DNA of 64,000 bases from Bacillota bacterium (lineage in GTDB: Bacteria > Bacillota > UBA4882 > UBA8346): the NCBI GenBank assembly GCA_023436305.1, contig JAEZJQ010000010.1, positions 5,463-69,462 of the forward strand. The letters run 5' to 3'. Within the stretch, counting starts at the first letter, position 1, and every line of letters starts with the position of its first letter. A program made the translations under genes and the position numbers. Under the pieces are notes generated by a model. The model was not told where the DNA came from and made no database searches. It saw only the letters and a list, made by a program, of their open reading frames with translations. This document shows, one piece after another, positions 53,095 to 62,800 of this stretch.

Positions 53095-54314
53095 CGGATT
53101 TCATGCTTTCGTTTAAACTCCAAAACTTCATCCGCCGCTTTTTGGTAACCTCCGGCCGCCCTGAACGAATCACCAATCTTTTGGCTATTCATCCGGTAAA
53201 CCGGATCTTGCAATACTTCATCCACCGCCCTGCGTAATTCTTCTGGGTTCGTCTTACGGTAATCCACATAGATACCAGACTTTAAATCGCTGACACGCTT
53301 GGCAATCATGCATTGATCCCCCAGAAAAGGCACTGCGATTAACGGCACATTATAATACAAACCTTCACAGACACTGTTAATCCCGCCATGGGTGATAAAA
53401 ACAGCCGCCCGTTTCAAAATTTCCAACTGGGGGACTAGCCTCCGCACAATAAAATTATCCGGCGCCTTGATGGAATCCGGCAGGTCGGCCTGGCCCAGGG
53501 ACAATACCACCTGAAGATTCCGGTCCTGAAATGCCGCAAAACATTTTTGATAAAACTCAGAGTGATTGGTGACCACATTTCCCATGGCAATATAAATTAG
53601 GGGTTGGTCCGATATACTATCAAAGGGAAAATCGAACAATTCATGGCGCTGAAAGATGGATGCCCCCACAAACCGGAAACTGTCATCAAATGTTTCCTGG
53701 TACGGTTGAAAATACCTGGATGTATAAGTAATATTCAAAGACTCTTTGGAGATGAAAATATCAAAGAAATCTTCAATATCATATCTTTTTTTAAAAATCG
53801 CGGTCAAATTATCCAGAGTTGACAAGATTTTAGCCGCCTGGGTGGAATCATCGGAGCGTAGCATATATTTGATAAACGTATTGGGATCGAGTTCCACCAT
53901 TTGTTTGTTGAGTGCAAAGGATGGTATGGATGTAATCGCCGGAATACTTAACTGTTTGGCAATAAGTTTACCCCATAAACCATAGGAATCGTGAATGATA
54001 TAGTCGGGTTTTTCGGCGGCAACCTTGTCAATCATGATTTCACTCACCTTTTTCCCGCCCATTAACAACAATCCGGCTTGTTTGATTAACCCATCAATTC
54101 CGTAAGATTCAATATCCAAATTCCGGTTGTCCCCATACCAACCGATATCCTGATAACCACGAAATGAAGCTCCCAGGCTTTCAACCTTCCGCCGGTTCGA
54201 TTCACTCGAAAAAAAGATAACTTCCTCCCCACGATCCGCAAGTTCCTTAGCCAGTCCAATGGTGGGATTCATATGACCATGGGCCGGAGGAATGAGAAAT
54301 ACTACTTTTGTCAT
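53091..54314 (-). CDS. MGT-family (UDP-sugar:macrolide-type) glycosyltransferase
   Basis: The protein has 407 residues. ATG 54314 follows AAAGGTG by 11 nt and lies 20 bp after the preceding synthase. It has the GT-B fold hallmarks of the macrolide glycosyltransferase family: IPPAHGHMNPTIGLAKEL at the N-terminus with the catalytic-type His, PDYIIHDSYGLWG near 105, FVGASIFQ near 230, and the donor motif ITHGGINSVCEGLYYNVPL near 308 followed by PFLGDQ. It probably attaches a sugar to the product, either as decoration or to inactivate it inside the producer. The TAG stop is within the right terminal repeat of the element at 52978-53094; comparison with the paralogue shows that little or nothing is lost from the C-terminus. 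Confidence 0.92.
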   Translation of the reverse strand: MTKVVFLIPPAHGHMNPTIGLAKELADRGEEVIFFSSESNRRKVESLGASFRGYQDIGWYGDNRNLDIESYGIDGLIKQAGLLLMGGKKVSEIMIDKVAAEKPDYIIHDSYGLWGKLIAKQLSIPAITSIPSFALNKQMVELDPNTFIKYMLRSDDSTQAAKILSTLDNLTAIFKKRYDIEDFFDIFISKESLNITYTSRYFQPYQETFDDSFRFVGASIFQRHELFDFPFDSISDQPLIYIAMGNVVTNHSEFYQKCFAAFQDRNLQVVLSLGQADLPDSIKAPDNFIVRRLVPQLEILKRAAVFITHGGINSVCEGLYYNVPLIAVPFLGDQCMIAKRVSDLKSGIYVDYRKTNPEELRRAVDEVLQDPVYRMNSQKIGDSFRAAGGYQKAADEVLEFKRKHEIR

Positions 54315-54334
54315 GTGATTCGATTCACCTTTAT

Positions 54335-57300
54335 TTAATGTTTTGATACGGATGTCATCCGGTCCGCCATTTGTTTCATCAGTTTCAGATAATTGGCCAC
54401 GAAGGCTTTCATTTTGGTTTCGTGGAGCCGCCCGGCATTGTAATCGCAGATAAAGGAAACCTGGCCGGAGGTCTCGTTCACTTCCAGAATAATATCAAAG
54501 AACTGGGTCAAATCCACCTGCCGTGTCAAGAGGCCTTTTTGATAGTAAAACGGAATAGCAGTATTTTGCTGGCGGCGAATCGTAATATCGTTCAAATTCG
54601 TCACTTCATAAGACGCCGCAGCCTGTTGCTCGGCCAGGGTTTTAAAAAACTCCTTAAAATCCTGAATCCCGGTCAGTTTCATCCGAGCCAGATTGATTTG
54701 GCCGCTTTCTTTCACCATCAACGGCAGCTCGATCTCCGGCTGCCCGGCAAGCTGCGCCAACAAATACACATAAATCAAAAACAGCACTTCCGGGAGGGTT
54801 ACCCCTTCCTGGCCGGCGATCCCTTTCAGATCTTCATATAAAGCGCCCTTGATCTCAAAATGCAACTCCAGGTATTCCTTGGAGTCCGTTTGCCCGGTGA
54901 AGTAATCCCGGGGCAACGGCAACGGCGCCGGACTTAACTTAGAGATTCTGTCTTTCCGGTTGATGAGTTCCACCAGTTTCTCCACATTGGCATAGGCGAA
55001 CAAATCGGTAATCCGAAGTTTACCGGGATAATTTTTTTCAATTTGGGTATGCATCTCAATTAACTGGACTGAACTACCCCCAAGTTCAAAAAAGTTATCG
55101 TTGACGCCGACTTTGTCGATGCCCAGCACGTCCTGCCAGATTCTTACCAGTTTGGCTTCAGTTTCATTCCGGGGCGCCAGGTAGGTTTCTTCGGAAACCT
55201 TGTGGTAGTCTGGTTCGGGAAGTTGTTTCCGGTCGACTTTACCATTGGGTGTCAATGGAATTTCATATAAGTAAATAAAGTACGCCGGGATCATGTATTC
55301 CGGTAAGGCTTTGGCCAAGTGTTCCCGTAGATCACCGTTTTTCAGCGTCTGATTGGCCACCAGGTAAGCACATAAATATTTTTTGCCGTGGGGATCAGTC
55401 CGATCAATCACCACCGCGCCTTTGACAGCCGGATGCCGTAATAGACCACTTTCGATCTCACCAAGTTCGATCCGGAAACCGCGGATTTTAATCTGATGGT
55501 CTTTACGCCCAAGGAATTCTATGTATCCTTCCCGGCGCCATACTCCATAATCGCTTGTCCGGTAAAGGACGCCCAGTTGCGGATGAAGGATAAACGCATT
55601 GCGGGTTTTCGTTTCATCCCCCCGGTATTCCAGCGCCAACCCCGCCCCGCCGATAAAAAGCTCTCCCGGGACATTCACCGGGCACAATTGCAGTTCATAA
55701 TTCAGCACATAAAACTTTTGGTTGGCCAGCGGCCGGCCATAAGGAATACTCTTCCAATCCGGCCTAACCTCGCCAATGGGATGAAAAATCGACCAGATTG
55801 AGGCTTCCGTGGCACCCCCCAAACTAATTACCGCCACCCCGGGAGAATATTTTTTGATCTTATCCGGAAGATCGATGGGAATCCAATCGCCACTTAATAA
55901 TACCAGCCGCAAATCGCTGCTTTTTTGCTGAAATTCCGGGACACCAACCGCCATGCCCATGATAGCCGGGACTGAATTCCAGATGGTCACCCGCTTTTCC
56001 CCCATCGTCCGGACCAGATTTACAATATCCCGCTGGTCCCGCACCAATACAAGACAAGCGCCGGCACTTAACGCCCCAAAAATATCATATACCGATAAAT
56101 CGAAACACATCGAAGATATCCCCATGATCCGGTCCCCACCATCCACCCGGTATTTCTGGTTCAAATCGATGATGGTATTGGAGACCGCCCCGTGGGTAAT
56201 GACCACCCCTTTGGGCTGGCCGGTGCTTCCGGAGGTGTAAATCACATAAGCCAGGTCACCGGGTGAATGGTCCGCCGGGATATCAGCGCTTGGAAATCCG
56301 GCGATGTTCTCCCGGTCGTAAATTTCAGGTTCCAAACAAAGCCGACAACTGCTGTTATGAATAATATAGTTCTTACGGTCTTCGGGGTAGTCGGGGTCGA
56401 TGGGTACGTATGCGGCCCCCGCTTTTAAAATACCCAAAGTGTTCACAATGGTGGCAATGGAACGCCGCGCCAAAACGCCGACCAGTTCACCACATCCAAC
56501 TCCTTGTTTTCGTAAGTAATGCGCAATTTGATTGGACCGGTGGTGCAATTGTTGATAGGTGATCTGTTCCGTTTCAAAGACAACAGCCTGCCGATCCGGG
56601 GTCAAACGGGCCTGAGCGGCGAATAAACGATCCAAAGTGGACGGTGTGATAGGTTCCCCGGTCCGGTTGTAATCCTCAATGAAATGGAGATCGGTCGCCG
56701 CAGGGGCCAGCTGGTAGTCATCGCGTCCGGCTATCAAATTAGCCACAATTCCCGTGTATTGCTCGAACATCGCCGAAATCTGATCCTCGGCGAACAATTC
56801 CTCCGCGTAATCCCATTGCACGATCAAATCGCCTTTTTTTTCAGTGACCTGATGGTCGATATATACTTGAGGTGTTTGGGTCAAGCCCATTTTCACGATT
56901 CCCGGTTCATCACTTTCCACGGATTTATCAAAAAACATGCTGGTAAAGACAATGGGCATGACGGCTTTAGCGCCGAGATTGTTGTGGCGGGAGATATCCC
57001 GGATGAATTCAACCCCGTCGTAATGCCGGTGTTCCAAGGCTTCCATTAACACCCCCTGAACCAGCTTGGCTTGTTCCCAAAATAGGGTATTGGGCGGCAA
57101 TTCCAGCCCCAGCAGAATGACTGAGGTAAAATCCCCGACAATTTTATGGATATCCAGATGAAACGGGTAACGGTTAAAAACGGTAAGATTAATCGCCAGG
57201 CGCGGCTGGTTGCTCCAATAAGCCAGAGTCCGCGCGTAGGCGGTGCAAAGTAGCGCCGATGGGGTAACATTTTGGTTTTGCGCATTCTTTTTTAGCCGCT

Positions 57301-60300
57301 CCCAGCCGGTGGCGTCAAATACTTTATGCAGCCGTTTAAAACGAGGTTTCGAGAGCCCGGCCGGGTCCCGCAGCAATGGCAGCACCGGTGCCGGAGGGAA
57401 ATCTTCCAGTTTCCGCTGCCAATATTTTTTACTGGTTTCATATGTTGGTGAACCTTTGAATTCTTGATACGAAAGCAGGTAATCCCGGAAACTAAAGCGT
57501 ATCTCCGGCAATTCAAGCTGTGGCTGATAGTAATACTCAAGGATTTCTTTGAAAATAATTTGCAGGCTGAAAGCATCGGCAATGATTACATCAAATCCGA
57601 TTAAAAGATAATTGATTTCATCCGTAAGTCGGAAAGCTTTAAACTCATATAAAGGCCACTGATCGGACTGAAAAACATGGTGGGACATCCGCTCCCGATC
57701 TTTGGCAATGATTGCCTCACGCGCCTGCTGGTCCAACCGCCGGAGATCCGTAATCTCCATCTGGTACTCGGGCGTCTGCTCCAAAATCCGTTGAACGCCC
57801 TCCGGGAATATTACCGCCCGTAACATGGGATGGCGCCGGATCACCCGCCGCAGGCTGTCATTAAAGCGTTCCATATCGAGCCCGGTCTCAATCTCTAAAT
57901 ACGCATGAGTCGAAATACCGCTCATTTCAAAGCGTTCATCCCGACCAATTAAATAAGCCATCTGAACGTCCGTTAACGGGAAAGGTTCGTGCAGATGTTC
58001 CGGATCAGGTTTTTTAGCGGGATAGACGATCTTTTGAGGCCCCTTTTCCGGGCGTCCCATCCTTGCGATGTGACTGGCTAAATCATTGATGGTATTGTGC
58101 TCGGTGAAATCCCGGAAACTAACCTCCAGATTGAGGGTTTCACTCATTTGTGAAATTACTTTCATCATTGAGATGGAATCCCCGCCCAGTTGATAAAAAT
58201 TATCATATAAGTTGAGTTCTTCGTATCCTAACACTTCGCCCCAAACTTGGGCAATCTTGACCTCAAGCTCGCTGTATTCCTGAGCTTTTTTACCTTTCAG
58301 CCGGATTGTTCCTGGTGAACCTGGAATTTTACGGTCCATTCCCTGATTTGCTTTGGATGCCACGGCTCCGAGCCGCGCTTTTACATCATCAGCAAGATAT
58401 ATTCCCAATTCCGGAAGTGAACGCCCCTCCAGCGCCTGGTAATTTAACTCCCCAATCTGGATCAGGGTGAGATCGCTGTTCATTACTTGTTCGAAAGCCT
58501 TAACGGCCGTGGCCGTCATTAATGTTTTAAAAAGCCCGTCTTGATTTACCTGGTGATCCACCGCCATACCGGTTTCCCGCCACCCGGCCCAGTTAATCGT
58601 CAACGTTCTCCGGCCGGTTTTACGGCGATACGCGGCAAAGGAATCCAGGAAGGCGTTAGCCGCCGTATAGTCCCCTTGCCCGGGCGCTCCGGTTAATGTG
58701 GTGACCGATGAACACAACACCATGAAGTCCGGTAAATCTATGGCAGTAAGCTCGTCTAGATTCCGGGTTCCCTGGATCTTGGGGGCTAGAACATCATCAA
58801 ACACTGTCTCCGCTTTATTGAAAAGAAAACCGTCACCCGCCACTCCGGCGCTGTGAATCACCCCGTTGATCCGGCCATATTGCGTCCGCAAGTCGGCGAT
58901 TACCTTCTGTAGCTGATCATATTGCCCAACATCTACTTGATGAAACGAGATCCTGGCCCCTCCCGCTTCCATCGCTTGAATCCGCCGAATTTTGGCGCCC
59001 AATTTCGGTTCGGTCCCGTCTTGCAGAATTCTTTCCCATTCCTGCCGCCCGGGGAACCGGGACCGGTTTAGTAACGCCAGATTTATCCGCTGCTTGGACG
59101 TCAGGAACCCGGCAATTTCCAAGCCAATCCCCCCGGTACCGCCAGTAATGACATACACTCCATCGTTACGCAAAGTGAATTCCCCGGCCGGAAAATCATT
59201 GGGAGCGACGGTTTGAAACTCCCGGACATACCGTACTCCATCACGAAACGCCACGATCCGGCGGGGCTCGGATGTTTCCTGGAACTCCGCTTTGAGCTTC
59301 TCCATAGGGATAGCATCATCGATATCAATACATTTACAGTGAATATTGGGATATTCCTGGCCGATCACCAAGCCAAGCCCGAACAAAGCCGCATTCTCCG
59401 GATTGATAACCGGTTCCCGGCCGGTGACGTTATAAACGTATTCCGCCATCATCAGTAATTCGAGCTTGGTTAAAGGCACCTGTTTAGCAAGCTCCCGCGC
59501 TAGATAAAACAGGTTTTTGACTTCCCGGTTTTGATCCGGATCCGTAACGGCAAGCGGTTTCGCAATATCTGGGATGGCCGGTAGAAAATAAATTTGGCCA
59601 ATTGGATGTCCGTTCAGTTCGTTCAGCAAATTCGAATAATCATTTGCGGTGCCGCCGATGATATAGTGATTTGGATTAACTTGGCGGAAGGAGGGGCCCC
59701 ACTCGGCAACAAATACCGTTTTGCCTGATTTCCGCCATTCTTTGATCAGGGTCTCGCCGATCCCTTTGCCGTCTTTGAATATTAGAATGGCGCCGGCGGC
59801 CACCCCGGGCGAAATCTCGGTATTTTCCCGGGGAACCCAGCCAACTTTGGAGAACAAACTTCCATCCACTGGGGAACGGTTAGCGAACTGGCCGGTGGGA
59901 ACGCGTTTCAAGCAATAATCGTGAATCTCCGCCAATATATTGCCATTTATGTCGAACAGTGAAATCTCAAAGGAAGCAATCTCCGCGGTTTCTTTGGGAA
60001 TACCGTTCAACCGGACATAACTGTAAAACCTGGCGGGCAGCGGCCGGTAAAGCTGTAACGCATGATAGGAAAACGGCAGGAAGATCCTTTGTCCCTCACC
60101 CACCGGGTTATATTTAAAGATATTTTGCAATAATGGTACAGTGGCCAGCGCGTTATCCAGTAACGAGGGGTACAGGAAATAACCGGGCAACTCCCCAGTG
60201 AAGTCCGCCGGCATTTCCAGATACGAAAGCAACTCAGCCGCACCCACATACATTGCTTTAATATTCCGCCAGCGCGGTCCTAGGTTAAAAATCGTGGTAT

Positions 60301-62713
60301 CATTATACTGGGTTAGGTCAGGTTCCGTATAACCTTCACTATATCTAGACTTGATTTCCATCGGATCATACCCGGCCGGAATGGGTCCGGCTATGGGTTT
60401 CAGCTTACCCATCACATGCCGGGACCAGGAGGGCGTCTCCCCCGGCGTCATGATGGGCCGGCTGATCACTTCAAATCCGAAATAGCCGTCTTCCGGCTTT
60501 AGGATTAACTGAGCCACCCGCTGTTCCCCATCTTGCAGTACCAGTGGCGCAAGGAACACCACTTCGCGGAACTCTATCGCCCCGCCGTTATAACGATCCC
60601 GAACGGCCTCCGCCGCCATTTCCAGATAGGCGGTACCCACCAGCACTCCATTTCCCATAATCCGGTGCTCGTTTAAAACCCAATGCTTTTCAATACTGAA
60701 AAACGTTTCATACAACTCAAACTGCAGTGATTCAGCGGTGCGATAATCCAACATCGGCCAACCGGTCCGCCTTTCATGGCGTTCCTTGGCGGGACTAGTT
60801 CCCGCTTTGATCCAGCACCGGTTCCGTTCAAAAGGATAACCCGGGAGACGAATGCGGTTCCTCACTTCTCCAATATACAGCTCTTCCCAGTCGATATCCG
60901 CCCCTTGGACATATAAGGCACAAATTTCCGCCAGAATCTCCCGGCCAATTTTCCTGGAATTTATGAACTGCTTGGTCTTTTCAAGCGCCTGCTGGCTGAA
61001 CTCTTTGAGTTCCGTTTCGGTATATTCATTGGTTTCCCGATGTTTTTTATTGGCCGGGACCAGTTTATGTTCACCATAGTAAATCCCGTTTTGTGGCGAT
61101 TCATCCGTGTGAAGGACGGCAAGGTGGGCAAGCTGCTCCCGAAATTCAGCATCATTTTCAAAATGAAACGCCACCCGGATATTATAATGACCTCTGCCTG
61201 TATTGACGGTATAGCATAGATCGCTCAGATTTAAATAAGGCTCGCGAGTTATCAGATCTTGATATGCGGCGCATAAACTTTGCAGCACCGTCCGGTTTTG
61301 GGCTGACAGGGTCATTATCTGATGAGTCACACCATTTGAAAAGGTTGGTGATACGGGGGCTTCCTCCAAAACAAGGTGACAATTGGTGCCGCTGAAGCCG
61401 AAGGAACTAATACCGCACCGGCGCGGGCCGTTTGATTCCCAATCGGTCAGCCGGTCATTGATATACACTGGCGACTGTTCGAAATTGATCTGGTGGTTGG
61501 GTTTATTGAAATGAAGCATCGGCGGTATTTTTTTCGCCCGCAACGCCTGAACCATTTTGATCAGACCGGCGATTCCCGCGGCGTTATCCAGGTGACCAAT
61601 GTTGGTCTTCACCGACCCAATCGCGCAAAACTGTTTTTTAGTGGTAAATTTACGGAACGCCCTTTGAATTCCGTCGATCTCGATGGGGTCGCCCAATTTG
61701 GTTCCGGTGCCATGGGCTTCAATACATGAGATGGTTTCGGGATCAATTCCCGCATCCTTCCAGGCGCTCACGATCACTTCTGCCTGGGCCAGGACATTAG
61801 GGGCGGTAATTCCGATGGAACTACCATCCTGGTTCACCGCACTCCCTTTGATGACCGCATAAATATGATCCCGGTCCCGAATAGCTTGATTCAGCGGTTT
61901 TAGAATGACGGCCGCCACTCCTTCACCGCTCCCGGTACCATCGGAACCATCATCGAAAGAGCGAGCCCGACCGTCGGACGATTCTACTCCCAATTGTAAT
62001 TGTCCCACCACGGGCAACAGATTAAGCCGGATACTCCCGGCGACGGCCATTTCACATTCGCCGTTACGGATGGCCTGGCAGGCTAGATGAATGGCTACTA
62101 ACGCCGACGAACAGGCTGTGTCCACCGACAGGCTGGGGCCTTTCAAGTCCAATAAATAGGAGAGCCGGCTGGCGATGATCGGCGTTAAATTCCCCGGAAC
62201 CGCGAATGATAAGGAGTCCGGTTCCAATTCGGCGATAAATCGTTTATAATCATAGGGTGCGTCGGCTTCGAAACCGAGGTAGACACCAGTCTTGCTACCA
62301 ATTAACTTTTTGCCGCCATATCCGGCATCCTCAATGGCATTCCAGGCAGTTTCCAAGAAAAGCCGTTGATTGGGGCTCATCAGACTGGCTTCCTTGGGCG
62401 ACAGCCGGAAAAAGGAATAGTCAAACATATCGATTTCCGATAAATACGCCCCCCGGAAGTAATTGCGGTCAACATTCCCCAGATAATCCAAGTAAGAGTC
62501 GGTATCCTGGCGCCGGTGGTTTGGAAACTCACCAATACAGTCCAGACCGGAAGCGATATTTTGCCAATAGGCTTCAATATTATCGGCAAACGGAAACTTA
62601 GCCGACATACCGATGATGGCTATCTCTTTGACCGATATTTCCCGGATAGCGGTTCGGTGATCTGGTGCCTGATCGTACAGTTTGATACTCTTAAAATCCA
62701 CGACTATGTTCAC
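54335..62713 (-). CDS. Hybrid PKS-NRPS, KS-DH-KR-ACP-Cy-A(Cys)-PCP-half C, AT-less
   Basis: The frame has 2792 residues. The start is uncertain: the GTG at 62713 abuts the GGGAG site and a GTG at 62701 is better spaced. The KS has DTACSSALVAIH near 200. After YPFERNRCW a DH-like region holds EHRIMGNGVLV near 682 (HxxxGxxxx with Val for Pro) and SLLDNAL near 852. The KR has GGTGGIG near 1188 and GDYTAAN near 1345. The ACP is GGDSISM near 1516. A heterocyclisation domain has the DxxxxD motif as DVIIAD near 1708 in place of HHxxxDG. The A domain reads D-L-Y-N-L-S-L-I-W, the canonical cysteine code; the PCP is GGSSVQL near 2545. The last 200 residues are the C-lobe of a condensation domain. It should build an unsaturated ketide capped by a thiazoline. 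There is no oxidase domain for thiazole formation. Confidence 0.94.
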   Translation of the reverse strand: MNIVVDFKSIKLYDQAPDHRTAIREISVKEIAIIGMSAKFPFADNIEAYWQNIASGLDCIGEFPNHRRQDTDSYLDYLGNVDRNYFRGAYLSEIDMFDYSFFRLSPKEASLMSPNQRLFLETAWNAIEDAGYGGKKLIGSKTGVYLGFEADAPYDYKRFIAELEPDSLSFAVPGNLTPIIASRLSYLLDLKGPSLSVDTACSSALVAIHLACQAIRNGECEMAVAGSIRLNLLPVVGQLQLGVESSDGRARSFDDGSDGTGSGEGVAAVILKPLNQAIRDRDHIYAVIKGSAVNQDGSSIGITAPNVLAQAEVIVSAWKDAGIDPETISCIEAHGTGTKLGDPIEIDGIQRAFRKFTTKKQFCAIGSVKTNIGHLDNAAGIAGLIKMVQALRAKKIPPMLHFNKPNHQINFEQSPVYINDRLTDWESNGPRRCGISSFGFSGTNCHLVLEEAPVSPTFSNGVTHQIMTLSAQNRTVLQSLCAAYQDLITREPYLNLSDLCYTVNTGRGHYNIRVAFHFENDAEFREQLAHLAVLHTDESPQNGIYYGEHKLVPANKKHRETNEYTETELKEFSQQALEKTKQFINSRKIGREILAEICALYVQGADIDWEELYIGEVRNRIRLPGYPFERNRCWIKAGTSPAKERHERRTGWPMLDYRTAESLQFELYETFFSIEKHWVLNEHRIMGNGVLVGTAYLEMAAEAVRDRYNGGAIEFREVVFLAPLVLQDGEQRVAQLILKPEDGYFGFEVISRPIMTPGETPSWSRHVMGKLKPIAGPIPAGYDPMEIKSRYSEGYTEPDLTQYNDTTIFNLGPRWRNIKAMYVGAAELLSYLEMPADFTGELPGYFLYPSLLDNALATVPLLQNIFKYNPVGEGQRIFLPFSYHALQLYRPLPARFYSYVRLNGIPKETAEIASFEISLFDINGNILAEIHDYCLKRVPTGQFANRSPVDGSLFSKVGWVPRENTEISPGVAAGAILIFKDGKGIGETLIKEWRKSGKTVFVAEWGPSFRQVNPNHYIIGGTANDYSNLLNELNGHPIGQIYFLPAIPDIAKPLAVTDPDQNREVKNLFYLARELAKQVPLTKLELLMMAEYVYNVTGREPVINPENAALFGLGLVIGQEYPNIHCKCIDIDDAIPMEKLKAEFQETSEPRRIVAFRDGVRYVREFQTVAPNDFPAGEFTLRNDGVYVITGGTGGIGLEIAGFLTSKQRINLALLNRSRFPGRQEWERILQDGTEPKLGAKIRRIQAMEAGGARISFHQVDVGQYDQLQKVIADLRTQYGRINGVIHSAGVAGDGFLFNKAETVFDDVLAPKIQGTRNLDELTAIDLPDFMVLCSSVTTLTGAPGQGDYTAANAFLDSFAAYRRKTGRRTLTINWAGWRETGMAVDHQVNQDGLFKTLMTATAVKAFEQVMNSDLTLIQIGELNYQALEGRSLPELGIYLADDVKARLGAVASKANQGMDRKIPGSPGTIRLKGKKAQEYSELEVKIAQVWGEVLGYEELNLYDNFYQLGGDSISMMKVISQMSETLNLEVSFRDFTEHNTINDLASHIARMGRPEKGPQKIVYPAKKPDPEHLHEPFPLTDVQMAYLIGRDERFEMSGISTHAYLEIETGLDMERFNDSLRRVIRRHPMLRAVIFPEGVQRILEQTPEYQMEITDLRRLDQQAREAIIAKDRERMSHHVFQSDQWPLYEFKAFRLTDEINYLLIGFDVIIADAFSLQIIFKEILEYYYQPQLELPEIRFSFRDYLLSYQEFKGSPTYETSKKYWQRKLEDFPPAPVLPLLRDPAGLSKPRFKRLHKVFDATGWERLKKNAQNQNVTPSALLCTAYARTLAYWSNQPRLAINLTVFNRYPFHLDIHKIVGDFTSVILLGLELPPNTLFWEQAKLVQGVLMEALEHRHYDGVEFIRDISRHNNLGAKAVMPIVFTSMFFDKSVESDEPGIVKMGLTQTPQVYIDHQVTEKKGDLIVQWDYAEELFAEDQISAMFEQYTGIVANLIAGRDDYQLAPAATDLHFIEDYNRTGEPITPSTLDRLFAAQARLTPDRQAVVFETEQITYQQLHHRSNQIAHYLRKQGVGCGELVGVLARRSIATIVNTLGILKAGAAYVPIDPDYPEDRKNYIIHNSSCRLCLEPEIYDRENIAGFPSADIPADHSPGDLAYVIYTSGSTGQPKGVVITHGAVSNTIIDLNQKYRVDGGDRIMGISSMCFDLSVYDIFGALSAGACLVLVRDQRDIVNLVRTMGEKRVTIWNSVPAIMGMAVGVPEFQQKSSDLRLVLLSGDWIPIDLPDKIKKYSPGVAVISLGGATEASIWSIFHPIGEVRPDWKSIPYGRPLANQKFYVLNYELQLCPVNVPGELFIGGAGLALEYRGDETKTRNAFILHPQLGVLYRTSDYGVWRREGYIEFLGRKDHQIKIRGFRIELGEIESGLLRHPAVKGAVVIDRTDPHGKKYLCAYLVANQTLKNGDLREHLAKALPEYMIPAYFIYLYEIPLTPNGKVDRKQLPEPDYHKVSEETYLAPRNETEAKLVRIWQDVLGIDKVGVNDNFFELGGSSVQLIEMHTQIEKNYPGKLRITDLFAYANVEKLVELINRKDRISKLSPAPLPLPRDYFTGQTDSKEYLELHFEIKGALYEDLKGIAGQEGVTLPEVLFLIYVYLLAQLAGQPEIELPLMVKESGQINLARMKLTGIQDFKEFFKTLAEQQAAASYEVTNLNDITIRRQQNTAIPFYYQKGLLTRQVDLTQFFDIILEVNETSGQVSFICDYNAGRLHETKMKAFVANYLKLMKQMADRMTSVSKH
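54370..54930 (-). other. C-terminal half condensation domain (C-lobe only)
   Basis: It follows the Cys PCP, beginning at LPRDYFTGQTD and ending with the LKLMKQM helix. The middle-to-end pattern of C domains is recognisable (FDIILEVNE..., then a CDYNAG strand), but there is no N-lobe and no HHxxxDG. It may be a docking surface or the scar of a split module. Confidence 0.6.
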
Positions 62714-62800
62714 TCCCTGTTGGCATAAAAACCGAAACCGCGGGAAAACCGTAACCCGTTCCCGGTTGAAGATTCCATGTACAAAATCCGCTGTAAAAGG

